Positions 1 to 9,160 of a DNA stretch of 64,000 bases are shown piece after piece. The stretch is from positions 202,483-266,482 of the forward strand of contig NZ_FQXR01000004.1 in NCBI RefSeq assembly GCF_900130025.1. The letters run 5' to 3'. A program made the translations under genes and the position numbers. This DNA comes from Sporanaerobacter acetigenes DSM 13106 (GTDB lineage Bacteria; Bacillota; Clostridia; Tissierellales; Sporanaerobacteraceae). The notes beneath the pieces were generated by a model. The model ran no database searches. It was not told where the DNA came from and was given only the letters and a program-made list of their open reading frames with translations. Within the stretch, counting starts at the first letter, position 1. Each line of letters opens with the position of its first letter.

Positions 1-2
1 AT

Positions 3-299
3 GCAAATCTAAATTATGTAGGAAGTATAACCATAGATGAAAAGCTTATGAAAGAGGCAAATTTATTTGAAAATGAAAAAGTTCAAATAGTAAATATAAA
101 TAATGGAGAAAGATTTGAAACCTACGTAATCAAGGGCCCTTCTGGAAAAGGTGATATTTGTCTAAATGGTGCCGCTGCAAGACTTGTACAGCCAAAAGAT
201 AAAATTATCATCATGTCTTATTGCATAATTGATGAAAGTGAAGCAAAAAATTTTAGTCCTAAAGTTGTTTTTGTAGACGAAAACAATAATTCAATATAA
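3..299 (+). CDS. panD: Aspartate 1-decarboxylase, 5' end outside window
   Basis: This pyruvoyl enzyme converts L-aspartate to beta-alanine for pantothenate and CoA synthesis. The open frame runs in from the window edge; 98 residues are visible, and the family is about 115-130 long, so some 25 residues are missing. The segment NYVGSITID contains the Gly-Ser pair where the proenzyme cleaves itself to make the pyruvoyl group. Downstream [18 protein letters not shown] is also typical of PanD. An internal ATG at 48 is not the start, because the cleavage site lies before it. A strong hairpin follows, so this is the last gene of a plus-strand unit that probably holds other pantothenate genes upstream. 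Confidence 0.95.
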   Translation, partial: ANLNYVGSITIDEKLMKEANLFENEKVQIVNINNGERFETYVIKGPSGKGDICLNGAAARLVQPKDKIIIMSYCIIDESEAKNFSPKVVFVDENNNSI

Positions 300-307
300 T
301 TGGAAAT

Positions 308-336
308 AAGGTGAGCACAACTGCTCACCTTGTTTA
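308..336 (+). terminator. Terminator after panD
   Basis: A perfect 10-bp stem (308-317 with 322-331) with a 4-base loop is followed by a short T-rich tail. It starts 9 bases after the panD stop and separates panD from the convergent heme/ECF operon. Confidence 0.75.
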
Positions 337-350
337 TTGCTCTCGTTTAT

Positions 351-1742
351 TTATATTTCTTTAAAGATATCAACCAATTCAAATTCCCTGTTTTTCTTAA
401 ATTCAAAATCCTTTTCAATTGTCCCATCTTTCAAGTAAATTACCCTATTACAAACTTTAGTTAAAAATTCATAGTCATGAGAAATCACCAATACTGCCTT
501 TTCTTTTGCAATATCCTTTATCAGTTCAGAAACTCTTTCCATATTCAGAATATCAAGCCCTGAAGTTGGCTCATCAAAGATAACAAGCTTTGACTTTGAA
601 ACATATGAAAGAGATATCGCAAGTCTTTGTTTTTGGCCACCTGATAATTTAAATGGGTGTTTTTTTCTGTATTCATAAAGGCCAACTTTTTTTAAAGCCA
701 ACTCAATATCTGTTTCTTTAACTTGAAAATTGGCTATTTCCAACTCATTCATTACAGAAGAACCAAACAGTTGATAATCTACATCCTGCATAATATAAAC
801 AGGTTGTCCATCAACTTCAATTTTCCCCTTATCAGGTCTTTCAATTTTGCTAATAAGTTTAGCGAGTGTTGTTTTTCCTACACCGTTGGCACCAACTATG
901 CCAACAATTTCTCCAACACTTGCAGAAAAACTTACCTCTTTCAAAATATGCTTAAATGAAATGCCAGAGACTTTTAAAACCTTATTCCCAACATTTTTCT
1001 CTATATTTTCAAACTGTCTGTCAAACAACGAAAAGGAACGAAATGGGCAATTTTTAAGTTGACGAAATTCAACTTCACTATAAATCCCATCAATCTCACC
1101 ATCTTTAACATAGATTATCTTGTCTAAAAGTCCACTTAAATAAAACAATCTATGCTCTGCAATAATTACTGTAAATCCCATTTTCTTGAACTTTATGATG
1201 AAATCTCGAAGCATTAAAGTCGACCTATAATCCAAGTTTGAAGACGGTTCATCAAATAAAAGTATTTTAGGTCTTAAAGCAAAAGCACAAGCTATACTTA
1301 GTTTTTGACGTTCTCCACTTGAAATAGTAAAAATATCCTGATCCATTATATTTTCAATACCTATAAGTTTTGAAATCCTATTAATCTCATATTCCATCTT
1401 ATGCACTGGATAACCATAGTTCTCCATTGCAAAAGCAAGTTCTGCCTTTGTATTTGTCGTAAAAAACTGACCTCTTGGATCCTGAAAAACAGAACCTATC
1501 AAAAGATTGATTTCATTTATATCCTTTTCCCTAATTTTCTCTCCACCAACAAATATATTTCCACTTAATTTCCCCTCTATAAGTCTTGGAATAAGACCGT
1601 TCAAACATTTGGTGATTGTTGATTTCCCGCTTCCACTCAGTCCTGTGAGGCAAACCACTTCTCCTTCTTTTATTTCAAAGTTTATATTCCGAATACTTGT
1701 ATGTTTAGAATTAGAATAACTAAAGTTTACATTAGAAAACAC
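351..1742 (-). CDS. ECF transporter ATPase, two ABC domains fused (EcfA-EcfA')
   Basis: Two complete ABC ATPase domains in one chain of 463 residues power an energy-coupling-factor importer. Domain 1 has Walker A GLSGSGKST, signature ISSGERQ and Walker B ILLFDEP. Domain 2 has GANGVGKTT, LSGGQKQ and VIFDEP. Most ECF systems use two separate ATPases; fused ones are known from Ecf modules with dedicated S components. I place the start at GTG 1742, which overlaps the ecfT stop by 11 bases and has GGGGTGAT 10 bases upstream. A longer frame to ATG 1772 has no visible ribosome site. It is the last gene of the heme/ECF operon. Confidence 0.88.
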   Translation of the reverse strand: MFSNVNFSYSNSKHTSIRNINFEIKEGEVVCLTGLSGSGKSTITKCLNGLIPRLIEGKLSGNIFVGGEKIREKDINEINLLIGSVFQDPRGQFFTTNTKAELAFAMENYGYPVHKMEYEINRISKLIGIENIMDQDIFTISSGERQKLSIACAFALRPKILLFDEPSSNLDYRSTLMLRDFIIKFKKMGFTVIIAEHRLFYLSGLLDKIIYVKDGEIDGIYSEVEFRQLKNCPFRSFSLFDRQFENIEKNVGNKVLKVSGISFKHILKEVSFSASVGEIVGIVGANGVGKTTLAKLISKIERPDKGKIEVDGQPVYIMQDVDYQLFGSSVMNELEIANFQVKETDIELALKKVGLYEYRKKHPFKLSGGQKQRLAISLSYVSKSKLVIFDEPTSGLDILNMERVSELIKDIAKEKAVLVISHDYEFLTKVCNRVIYLKDGTIEKDFEFKKNREFELVDIFKEI

Positions 1743-2433
1743 TACCAATACTATCACCCCAAACAATAACAAAAATTATGCATATTAATGATAAAAACGA
1801 TAGTAAAACATCTCCCCTTTTAAATCTAACATTGAATATACTAGTTCGCTTTCCCTTATTATCAATTCCTTTTGTAAGTCCTGCTGCAGTCAATTCATCA
1901 GAAAGAAGAGAACATCGAAAAAGCTGCGGAACTAAAAAATATTCCAAAGTCTTTAATGGATGCCTTATTGTCGGAGAAATCCCTCTCATCTTCATGCACT
2001 CTTTCATTATCTTAAATTCCTTTTTAAATGTGGGAAAATATCTCAGAGCAACAGTTATTCCAAGCATTACTTCTCTATTTAAATTCAATGATTGAAGTGC
2101 AGATAAAATTTCACTCGTATTATAATCATAAAAAAGTATTGATGCAAGCATCATAAGTGGAAAACACTTCATAAATACATATACAAACATCGCCGCCATC
2201 ATTGCCGTATTGTTTCCAGAACAATTTAACAAAAATAAATAAACAATATAAAAAATCCCTAACCATAAAGTAAACTTCAAAAGCCTTTTATATCTCCCAA
2301 AATAAATCAAAAAGAACGCGGCCATTCCAAAACATATCATCAGTGCTTCAATAGATGAACTGAACATCAATGCAAAAGGAAATAGTATATTTAAAAGCAA
2401 TATTACCAGTGGGTTTATTTTGTATTTAGCCAT
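1732..2433 (-). CDS. ecfT: ECF transporter transmembrane component EcfT
   Basis: A 233-residue membrane protein of the CbiQ/EcfT family, which couples the ATPases to the substrate-binding S component. Several hydrophobic segments lie at both ends. The cytoplasmic coupling region contains KMRG around residue 149, one of the short Ala/Arg-Gly motifs by which EcfT touches the ATPases, and TAAGLTKGID around 186, close to the second (A-R-G) motif but not canonical. It has AGAGGTGA before ATG 2433 and overlaps the fused ATPase gene. The cognate S component is most likely the one at 5918-6511 in the same operon. Confidence 0.87.
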   Translation of the reverse strand: MAKYKINPLVILLLNILFPFALMFSSSIEALMICFGMAAFFLIYFGRYKRLLKFTLWLGIFYIVYLFLLNCSGNNTAMMAAMFVYVFMKCFPLMMLASILFYDYNTSEILSALQSLNLNREVMLGITVALRYFPTFKKEFKIMKECMKMRGISPTIRHPLKTLEYFLVPQLFRCSLLSDELTAAGLTKGIDNKGKRTSIFNVRFKRGDVLLSFLSLICIIFVIVWGDSIGSVF

Positions 2434-2457
2434 AAAATCACCTCTTAACCTAAAAAT

Positions 2458-4185
2458 CTAAATCTGCCATTCCTTAGCTTCACACATGCTTTTATACATT
2501 CCTGAATACTTTCCACCTTTCACTATCAATTCATCATGAGAACCACCTTCGATAATATTGCCATCTTCAAATACTAATATTTGATCTGAATCCTTTATAG
2601 TATTCAATCTATGAGCTATAACTAAAACAGTTTTATCTTTTGTTATCTTCTTGATTGCATTCTGAATTTCATATTCATTGTCTGCATCAAGGGAAGCTGT
2701 AGCCTCGTCAAGTAAAACTATTGGTGCATCCTTAAGAATAGCTCTTGCTATTGAAATCCTCTGCTTTTCTCCTCCCGAAAGACTCTCGCCACCTTCCTGA
2801 ATAACAGTATCATATCCTTCAGGCAACTTCATTATAAAATCATGACAATTTGCAAGTTTAGCAGCATTTACAACATCTTCCTTGCTTACATTTTCGTTTC
2901 CCATTCTAATATTTTCATATATAGTATCTTGAAGAAGATATACATCCTGAAACACCATGCTAATATGCCTTAATAGCTCGTCAACATATAGTTTTTTTAC
3001 ATCAAGTCCACCTATGGTTATTTCCCCAGATCCAGCATCCCAAAATCTCGTAATCAAATTTAAAACCGTTGACTTTCCACTACCGCTTTCTCCTACAAGT
3101 GCAGTTCTCTGATTTTCCTTAGCCAAAAATGAAATATTTTTAAGTACCTGTTTTCCTTCTATATATTCAAAATCTACATTTTTAAATTCTATATCATAAT
3201 TTTTAAAATTATATTTTTCTAAATCATGAGAAATCTGTGGAGTTTCAATAATTGAAAGAAGTTTATCACAAGAAAGTGAAAAATATCTTGATTCTGCATA
3301 TATTTTAATAAATCCTCTCATTATATTAGTAAGTGCAAGTGACATAATCACGAACATCATCAAATTTTCAGCATCAATACTGCCTCTTATAAAATCATTT
3401 ACCCCAATTGCCATCACTATAGGAAAACTGATATTGATTATTATAGTCATAGGCATTACATACTTAGCTGCATTAAGTTCAAGTCTGATAGACTCCTTTT
3501 TTAAGTCTAATAAGCTGTTTTTCAAATTTTTAAAGCTTTCACCTACAAGATTAAAACTCTTAAAACATTCCATACCCTTTACATATTCTATAACACGAGA
3601 CAACATTCTTGCTCGAACCTTCTTAGACATATAACCAGTTTTCTTTATAGCATCACTACAAAAACCAATAAGAGGAAGACACACAGCAATTATTCCAATC
3701 TGAATAAGCCCTAGTTTTGGTTGAATGGCTATAATTGTTATGGTTAAATAAATTAATAACACTAATAGTTTACTGCTAGTAGGAATCATATGAGTTATCC
3801 ACTGTTCAAAATCTCTAAGGTCATTTGTCATTATATTTGTTAGCTCACCAATGTTATTTTTATTAAAGAAACCCATATTGATATCCCTAATATAATCCCC
3901 CATTCTTATTCGAAGATTTTTAATAGCTTTAGAACCGGAAATCTGCACTTTAGTATATCCTTTATTAAGGAGAAAGTACCTTATTAAAGAAGCTGCAATC
4001 ATTATAATTGTATATTTCAATACTTTATTACTCGTCAAAGTTCCATTTACTAAATTCAATAAAGTAAAAAAAAGCATACCATAATTAAAACCATGGAATA
4101 TCCCATCAGCTATAAGCAAGAATGAAGCTTTCTTGATTTCCTTATAACTTTCAGCATCAATTAGCAGTTTTATTCTTTTAAACAT
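2458..4185 (-). CDS. ABC exporter-type half transporter (membrane domain + ATPase), subunit 2
   Basis: A 575-residue type IV ABC half transporter: about six membrane helices in residues 1-300, then an ATPase domain with Walker A GESGSGKST, signature LSGGEKQR, Walker B IVLLDEATASLD and switch His in VIAHRL. All catalytic motifs are intact. The start at ATG 4185 is chosen because GGAGGG lies 6 bases before it; the upstream ATG at 4212 would place that ribosome site inside the gene. It begins 2 bases after the stop of the partner half transporter, so the two very likely form a heterodimer. The substrate is unknown. The context suggests a tetrapyrrole, metal chelate or heme product. Confidence 0.88.
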   Translation of the reverse strand: MFKRIKLLIDAESYKEIKKASFLLIADGIFHGFNYGMLFFTLLNLVNGTLTSNKVLKYTIIMIAASLIRYFLLNKGYTKVQISGSKAIKNLRIRMGDYIRDINMGFFNKNNIGELTNIMTNDLRDFEQWITHMIPTSSKLLVLLIYLTITIIAIQPKLGLIQIGIIAVCLPLIGFCSDAIKKTGYMSKKVRARMLSRVIEYVKGMECFKSFNLVGESFKNLKNSLLDLKKESIRLELNAAKYVMPMTIIINISFPIVMAIGVNDFIRGSIDAENLMMFVIMSLALTNIMRGFIKIYAESRYFSLSCDKLLSIIETPQISHDLEKYNFKNYDIEFKNVDFEYIEGKQVLKNISFLAKENQRTALVGESGSGKSTVLNLITRFWDAGSGEITIGGLDVKKLYVDELLRHISMVFQDVYLLQDTIYENIRMGNENVSKEDVVNAAKLANCHDFIMKLPEGYDTVIQEGGESLSGGEKQRISIARAILKDAPIVLLDEATASLDADNEYEIQNAIKKITKDKTVLVIAHRLNTIKDSDQILVFEDGNIIEGGSHDELIVKGGKYSGMYKSMCEAKEWQI

Positions 4186-4187
4186 TT

Positions 4188-5915
4188 TTATCCCTCCATC
4201 CCGATATTCCAAAGCCTATTATAAAGACCATTTCTATTTATCAAGTCTTCATGTTTTCCTTGTTCTACAATTCTACCTTCATCTAAAACCACAATTTTGT
4301 CTACATTTTTTATAGTATAAAGTCTGTGAGCAATTATGATAGCAGTTTTATTCTTTAACAAGTTTTTAAGTGCATCTTGAATTTTCTTTTCATTTTCAAT
4401 ATCAGAATAAGAAGTAACCTCATCAAGAACTACAATTTTTACATCTTTCAAAATTGCCCTTGCAATGGAAATCCTCTGTTTCTCTCCACCAGATAGTTTT
4501 ATCCCTGTGTTTTCTCCAACTACAGTTTGATAGCCATCTTCAAGAGACATTATGAAATCATGAATTTGAGCCTTTTTAGCCGCCTCTATTACTTCCTCTT
4601 CTGTCCTATCCATTCCCATCAAAATATTATTATAAACAGTATCATTTAGCATAAAAACATCCTGAAAAACAAAAGCGGTATTTTCCATAAGACTTTCCTG
4701 TTTGTATTCTTTTATATCTTTACCATCAATCAATATTTTCCCTTCATCTACATCCCAAAATCGTCCAACTAGCATACCTGCCGTTGTCTTTCCACTTCCA
4801 GAAGGACCAACCAACGCAATCGTAGAATTAGGTTCAACATTAAGAGAAAAATTCTTTAACACATACTCATCTTCATATTTGAAATTGACATTTTCAAATT
4901 GTATTTTCCCATATGTATTTGCCATGGAAATCTCACCAAAATTATCTTGCGGTTTTGTTTCCATTATTTTTCTGACATTTTCAGCACCACATATTAGCAT
5001 TGCAAAATTTGCTCCTAATTCCGTAAGCTTTTGAAAAGAAGTTAAAAATACGGAACTTAAAAGTAAAAACACAACAAAGCTAGAAAGACTTAATCCATTT
5101 GTCAAAAACATATAACCACCTATTGGAATTATAAAAAGCAACCCAGAATCAATCACAACCATACCACGAGCATAACCTGGTACAGTTAAATGGGTGATTC
5201 TCTTCCAAATATTAAAATAATCCTCTGTTGCATCCCTATATTTCTTAAATGATTTGGCCGTTAAATTAAAGGCTTTAAAAAGATTTATACCATGAATATA
5301 CTGTACTATTACAGAGTTAAGGTTCGTTTTTATTCTATTGAAATCATCCATATAAGCATCATAACCTCGGTAAATCCATGTCTGCATGGCAAAGGACAAT
5401 ATCAGCGGAATAAAAAGTGTCAAAGCTAACTTCCAGTTAAGTATAAGTAAATATACTATAATGATAATAGGAATCGCTATTGATTCTGCCAAATCAGGAA
5501 TCTGATGAGCGATAAACAATTCCAGTTTTTCAACATCCTCATCAATAGCTTTTTTTATCTCTCCTGAAGTATGTTTCCTGAAAAACCCCATATTTAACTT
5601 CCCAAGATGATTTAATGCCTTCATTCTAATTTCATAGAGTATTGAAAAAGCTGCAATATGAGAAAAAGAAAGTCCTAAAAGCGTAAATATAATATTTAAA
5701 GCAATGGCTATTATCGTATAATAAACATAAACTTTAATTCTAGATACATCCCCAATACCAGAAGTTAAAAGCATGACTATCTTATAGATTAATGCATAAG
5801 GAGCCAAACCAAAAATTGAAGATAAAACAGTTGATACAACAGATATCAACATCTTATATTTTTGTCTGCCCGATTTATCTAGGATAAATCGGACATTTTT
5901 CTTTAAATCCCCCAT
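4188..5915 (-). CDS. ABC exporter-type half transporter, subunit 1 (unusual D-loop)
   Basis: A 575-residue half transporter, partner of the next gene. The membrane domain covers roughly residues 20-310. The ATPase domain has Walker A GPSGSGKTT, signature LSGGEKQR, Walker B VVLDEVTSYSD and VIIAHRL. The catalytic Glu is kept, but the Walker B/D-loop reads DEVTSYSD where its partner has DEATASLD, so the dimer is probably asymmetric. ATG 5915 is preceded by GAGGAGG, and the gene starts 2 bases after the S component stop. Pairs of this kind next to a Trep_Strep/MptD-type S component and EcfT/EcfA recur in Firmicutes and spirochetes. Their combined substrate is not firmly established as far as I know. 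Confidence 0.88.
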   Translation of the reverse strand: MGDLKKNVRFILDKSGRQKYKMLISVVSTVLSSIFGLAPYALIYKIVMLLTSGIGDVSRIKVYVYYTIIAIALNIIFTLLGLSFSHIAAFSILYEIRMKALNHLGKLNMGFFRKHTSGEIKKAIDEDVEKLELFIAHQIPDLAESIAIPIIIIVYLLILNWKLALTLFIPLILSFAMQTWIYRGYDAYMDDFNRIKTNLNSVIVQYIHGINLFKAFNLTAKSFKKYRDATEDYFNIWKRITHLTVPGYARGMVVIDSGLLFIIPIGGYMFLTNGLSLSSFVVFLLLSSVFLTSFQKLTELGANFAMLICGAENVRKIMETKPQDNFGEISMANTYGKIQFENVNFKYEDEYVLKNFSLNVEPNSTIALVGPSGSGKTTAGMLVGRFWDVDEGKILIDGKDIKEYKQESLMENTAFVFQDVFMLNDTVYNNILMGMDRTEEEVIEAAKKAQIHDFIMSLEDGYQTVVGENTGIKLSGGEKQRISIARAILKDVKIVVLDEVTSYSDIENEKKIQDALKNLLKNKTAIIIAHRLYTIKNVDKIVVLDEGRIVEQGKHEDLINRNGLYNRLWNIGMEG

Positions 5916-5917
5916 AT

Positions 5918-6511
5918 TTAATCCTCCTCAGCATTAAAATGCTTTGACAAAATCTTGCTCCCAATATATACACCTATTATCCCCAATACAAAACATATAA
6001 GAGTTGCCCAAACTCCCATAATTCCTTCTGTGTACTTAATATATTCATTCATAGCTTCCGGAGTTTGTCCTCTTGATATCCAAGTAGCCTTATATTGTTC
6101 TAAAAAAAACCATGATGGAATAATAGCACCCCAAGCCTGACCAACTGACATAAGACCATAGCCTATTCCAACTTTTTTCATATTTTTATAGTCATCTTTT
6201 CTACATATTAAATCTGCAATTATCGCCGTACCTGTAGTAGTAATAAACCAAGGTAAATATCCACCACCCATCAGTGACATCAGTGCCATATTAATGATAG
6301 TTAGAATTGTAAATTGCCACATCTTTCCTAATTTCTTTGATATGAAAACTATAACTGTTCCACCGATAATTGCAAATATTCCTGGTGAAATTGCATGTCC
6401 AAAACCACCTAATGGTGAAATGGCCATTGTTACAATAACGTAAAGCACAGTATACAATGCACTGATAATTCCTAAAAATACAAAATCCTTTACCTTTAAT
6501 TTTTTATCCAT
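5918..6511 (-). CDS. ECF transporter S component, MptD/Trep_Strep family
   Basis: An integral membrane protein of 197 residues with five or six hydrophobic segments. It resembles the MptD (Trep_Strep, TIGR02185) group of substrate-capture components: DFVFLGIISALYTVLYV at the N-terminus, ISPGIFAIIGG near residue 40, and MALMSLMGGGYLPWF around 80. ATG 6511 is chosen because GGAGG sits 9 bases upstream; the frame could extend to 6544 but with no ribosome site. It sits directly between the radical SAM enzyme and the half transporters, which implies its ligand belongs to heme or porphyrin chemistry. That ligand is an inference; the family contains members with no proven substrate. Confidence 0.82.
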   Translation of the reverse strand: MDKKLKVKDFVFLGIISALYTVLYVIVTMAISPLGGFGHAISPGIFAIIGGTVIVFISKKLGKMWQFTILTIINMALMSLMGGGYLPWFITTTGTAIIADLICRKDDYKNMKKVGIGYGLMSVGQAWGAIIPSWFFLEQYKATWISRGQTPEAMNEYIKYTEGIMGVWATLICFVLGIIGVYIGSKILSKHFNAEED

Positions 6512-6544
6512 AATCGTCAACCTCCATAATAAAATTTTAAACAC

Positions 6545-7843
6545 TTATAATTTTGAGGTATTATTTAAAGAACTAAATATATTTCTAATTAACAAACTTG
6601 ATATTTCATTGGATATATTGTTCCCCCAAAAAACTCCTCTTGTTGTTAAATTGTATTTATCATCTACCTTTTCAACAAAATCTTCTTTTTCTAATTCTTT
6701 AATAAAGTTCTTAACAATCTCCCTGTTCTTATCATCCTCAATTGTATTTAAATCTATATTGGCCATTTGAACTTGTCCAACTACCATTTTTATTAAATCA
6801 TAATAAGAATTTACTTCCATACCACTTATATTCTCTATATTTTTTACTTCTTCGCGAAAACTATCCATTTTAAGAGAATTCATTACAAGAGTATTGCCAA
6901 TATAACCTCCTGCCCCTGCTCCTATAGGTAGTGTATCTTCCCCATTATGTCTTCTAACTATATATTTGTATTTATCTCTATCTGGCTTAACTATCTTGGT
7001 TAACTCTAAAAATTTGAAACCATTTTTTAAAGCTTCCTTTGAAATTCCATTAAAAAACATCTTTTCTCTTTCAAAATTTCTTTCATAAAAATCCTTAGAA
7101 TCTCCAATTATTTTACCTAATGTAGCTTTTTCATTTATAATTAAAGAATAGAAAGAAAATCCTGCTAAATCTAAATCTATAACTGTATTTATATCTTCTA
7201 TAGCCTCATCTAAAGTTTCCTCTGGATAATTGTATATAATATCTATATTTACATTTGAAAAACCAATTTCTTTTAGCTTATTTATTCTTTCTATAGCCAC
7301 TTCTTTTTTACCAATCCTACCCAATACAGCCCTACCATTGTCAGAAAAGGTCTGAACACCTATACTAAATCTATTTACTCCTTCTTCATAAAACATTCCT
7401 ATCTTATCATCTGAAAGCTCAGATATAGTAGTCTCAATAGTTATCTCACAATCTTCAGTTAATGGAAGATAATTTCTTATAGCCCTAAGTATCTTTCTTA
7501 AATCTCCACTATCCAAGGCAGTTGGCGTTCCGCCTCCGAAATACACAGCATCATATTTACTATCTGTAATATATTTGAACTTGCTATAATTCTCAATTTG
7601 TTTTACTACTAAATCAGCATAATCAGGTGGAGGTGACATTAAATTTCTTCTCATATTGCAAAATGTACATATTTTCTTACAAAAGGGTACATGAACATAT
7701 ATTGCACCCTTTTTATTTTTCTTATAATTTTCATTTAACTGTTTGCTTAAAGTTTTACTTCCCTTAATCAAATATTTGAAATTTTCACTAGAATCATGAT
7801 GAGATTTTAATCTCATTTTATATCTATTTTGTTCTAATTGCAT
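6545..7843 (-). CDS. hutW: Radical SAM heme-degrading enzyme, ChuW/HutW (anaerobilin synthase) type
   Basis: A 432-residue relative of HemN/HemW. Cys55, Cys59 and Cys62 (CKKICTFC) hold the 4Fe-4S cluster, after the hallmark YVHVPFC; GGGTPTAL near residue 100 contacts SAM. Members of the ChuW/HutW/HmuW group open the heme ring without oxygen, releasing iron and a linear tetrapyrrole, using a flavodoxin as electron donor. HemN/HemW itself is the alternative. The neighbours (heme ABC transporter upstream, flavodoxin overlapping by 10 bases) favour heme breakdown over heme synthesis, and no heme synthesis gene is in the window. The start at ATG 7843 has AAAGGTGAAG upstream. Confidence 0.82.
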   Translation of the reverse strand: MQLEQNRYKMRLKSHHDSSENFKYLIKGSKTLSKQLNENYKKNKKGAIYVHVPFCKKICTFCNMRRNLMSPPPDYADLVVKQIENYSKFKYITDSKYDAVYFGGGTPTALDSGDLRKILRAIRNYLPLTEDCEITIETTISELSDDKIGMFYEEGVNRFSIGVQTFSDNGRAVLGRIGKKEVAIERINKLKEIGFSNVNIDIIYNYPEETLDEAIEDINTVIDLDLAGFSFYSLIINEKATLGKIIGDSKDFYERNFEREKMFFNGISKEALKNGFKFLELTKIVKPDRDKYKYIVRRHNGEDTLPIGAGAGGYIGNTLVMNSLKMDSFREEVKNIENISGMEVNSYYDLIKMVVGQVQMANIDLNTIEDDKNREIVKNFIKELEKEDFVEKVDDKYNLTTRGVFWGNNISNEISSLLIRNIFSSLNNTSKL

Positions 7844-8364
7844 TTTTCTTCACCTTTTTCCAAAGACTTTATTAGATTTTTAAATATTTCTTGAGCTTCT
7901 CTTATATCATCCTCATTTGGATGTTTACTTGCCTCTTCATGTCTTTTCCTTCTCTCTTCTGTCATTCCATGAGGATGATCTGGTGGCAAATCCTTAAATC
8001 TTTCAATTAATTTAGGGTCAACTTTTCCTTGACATAAAAACTCTGCCACAACTTCATTTTCCCTTTCTAACAATTCCCTTACTCTAATCATTGTTTTTTT
8101 AGCATGATCTGAATCAGGATAAGCACCTAATGTGCCAATTACAGCTACCTTTTTACCTTTTATTTGTTCCATGTATTTTTTTGCTTTTTCATCAGCCATA
8201 CCTTTATCAACCCAAAAACCTACTATTATTAAATCAAATTTATTGGGATCTATGCCTTCATCTATAGGAACCATATAACTATTATCTGGTAATACTTCAT
8301 ATACCCCTTCTGCTACTTTTTTTGTATTTCCTGTTCTACTTGAATATGCTAATAAAATCTTCAT
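7834..8364 (-). CDS. Flavodoxin family protein (HmuF/BilS-like)
   Basis: A 176-residue FMN protein. The phosphate loop SSRTGNTKKVA at residues 8-18 is typical of flavodoxins, followed by VGFWVDKGMAD and GTLGAYPDSDHAKK. The C-terminal part is charged and helical, with DLPPDHPHGMTEERR, as in flavodoxin-family proteins linked to anaerobic heme or bilin reduction. It most likely supplies electrons to the radical SAM enzyme whose gene overlaps its stop codon, or reduces a tetrapyrrole product. ATG 8364 has a clear AGGAGG. It stands between the heme transporter and the heme-opening enzyme, the arrangement expected of an import-then-degrade operon. Confidence 0.82.
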   Translation of the reverse strand: MKILLAYSSRTGNTKKVAEGVYEVLPDNSYMVPIDEGIDPNKFDLIIVGFWVDKGMADEKAKKYMEQIKGKKVAVIGTLGAYPDSDHAKKTMIRVRELLERENEVVAEFLCQGKVDPKLIERFKDLPPDHPHGMTEERRKRHEEASKHPNEDDIREAQEIFKNLIKSLEKGEEKCN

Positions 8365-8377
8365 AATATTCCTCCTC

Positions 8378-9160
8378 TTAAATAACTTTTTTAGGTATTA
8401 TTACTGGATAATGATCCAAATCATCATAATAAATTTTTGCTTCCACATTATATACTTCTCTAAGTAATTCCTTTGTAAATATCTCCCTTGGACTACCATT
8501 CCCAACAATCTGCCCTTTTTTCAATACTATAATTCTATCGCTATATTTTGCTGCTTGATTTAAATCATGAAGTACCATTATAACGGTCATATTTAGATTC
8601 TGATTTAACTTTTTTACTAATTCCAGTAATTCTAATTGATAAGAAATATCTAAATAAGTAGTTGGTTCATCTAATAATAAAACCTTTGGTTCTTGGGCTA
8701 AAGCTACTGCCAACCATACTCTTTGTCTTTCTCCTCCAGAAAGGCAATTGATCTTTTTGTATTGTAGTTCTTTTAAATTAGCATTCTCTATAGCCCAATC
8801 GATTATCTGTTCATCATCAATATCCTTGCTTTGATACCATTTCTTATGAGGAAGTCGACCATAATATATTAAATCCCTTACACTAATATCAGATGGTGAA
8901 GTATTATGTTGAAGAAGTATTGAAAGATTCTGAGACACTTCTTTATTACTCATATTTGTAATACTATTTTTGCCTATATGAACCATCCCTTCTTGAATTT
9001 TTAATAATTTTACAAGGGATTTTAAAATAGTTGATTTTCCTGAACCATTTGGTCCTATTATAGAAACAATTTCACCTTTTTCTATATTAGTTGTAAAATT
9101 TCTAACAACTGTCTTTTTCTCATATCCTAATTGTAAATTAGATATCTTAACAACTTCCAT
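8378..9160 (-). CDS. Iron/heme ABC transporter ATPase (FecE/HmuV type)
   Basis: A 260-residue cytoplasmic ATPase of the siderophore/heme/cobalamin importer family. Walker A is GPNGSGKST near residue 37, the signature is CLSGGERQR (LSGGE with a Cys before it), Walker B is VLLLDEPTTYLD, and MVLHDLNQA carries the switch His. DEPTTYLDI is characteristic of the FepC/BtuD/HmuV group. ATG 9160 follows GGAGG and directly abuts the permease stop. It works with the permease and the IsdE-like lipoprotein encoded just upstream. Confidence 0.93.
   Translation of the reverse strand: MEVVKISNLQLGYEKKTVVRNFTTNIEKGEIVSIIGPNGSGKSTILKSLVKLLKIQEGMVHIGKNSITNMSNKEVSQNLSILLQHNTSPSDISVRDLIYYGRLPHKKWYQSKDIDDEQIIDWAIENANLKELQYKKINCLSGGERQRVWLAVALAQEPKVLLLDEPTTYLDISYQLELLELVKKLNQNLNMTVIMVLHDLNQAAKYSDRIIVLKKGQIVGNGSPREIFTKELLREVYNVEAKIYYDDLDHYPVIIPKKVI

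Noticed and set aside
6545-7843. HemN/HemW coproporphyrinogen dehydrogenase
   Set aside because: No heme synthesis gene is nearby, while the heme importer and flavodoxin are directly linked, which favours heme degradation.
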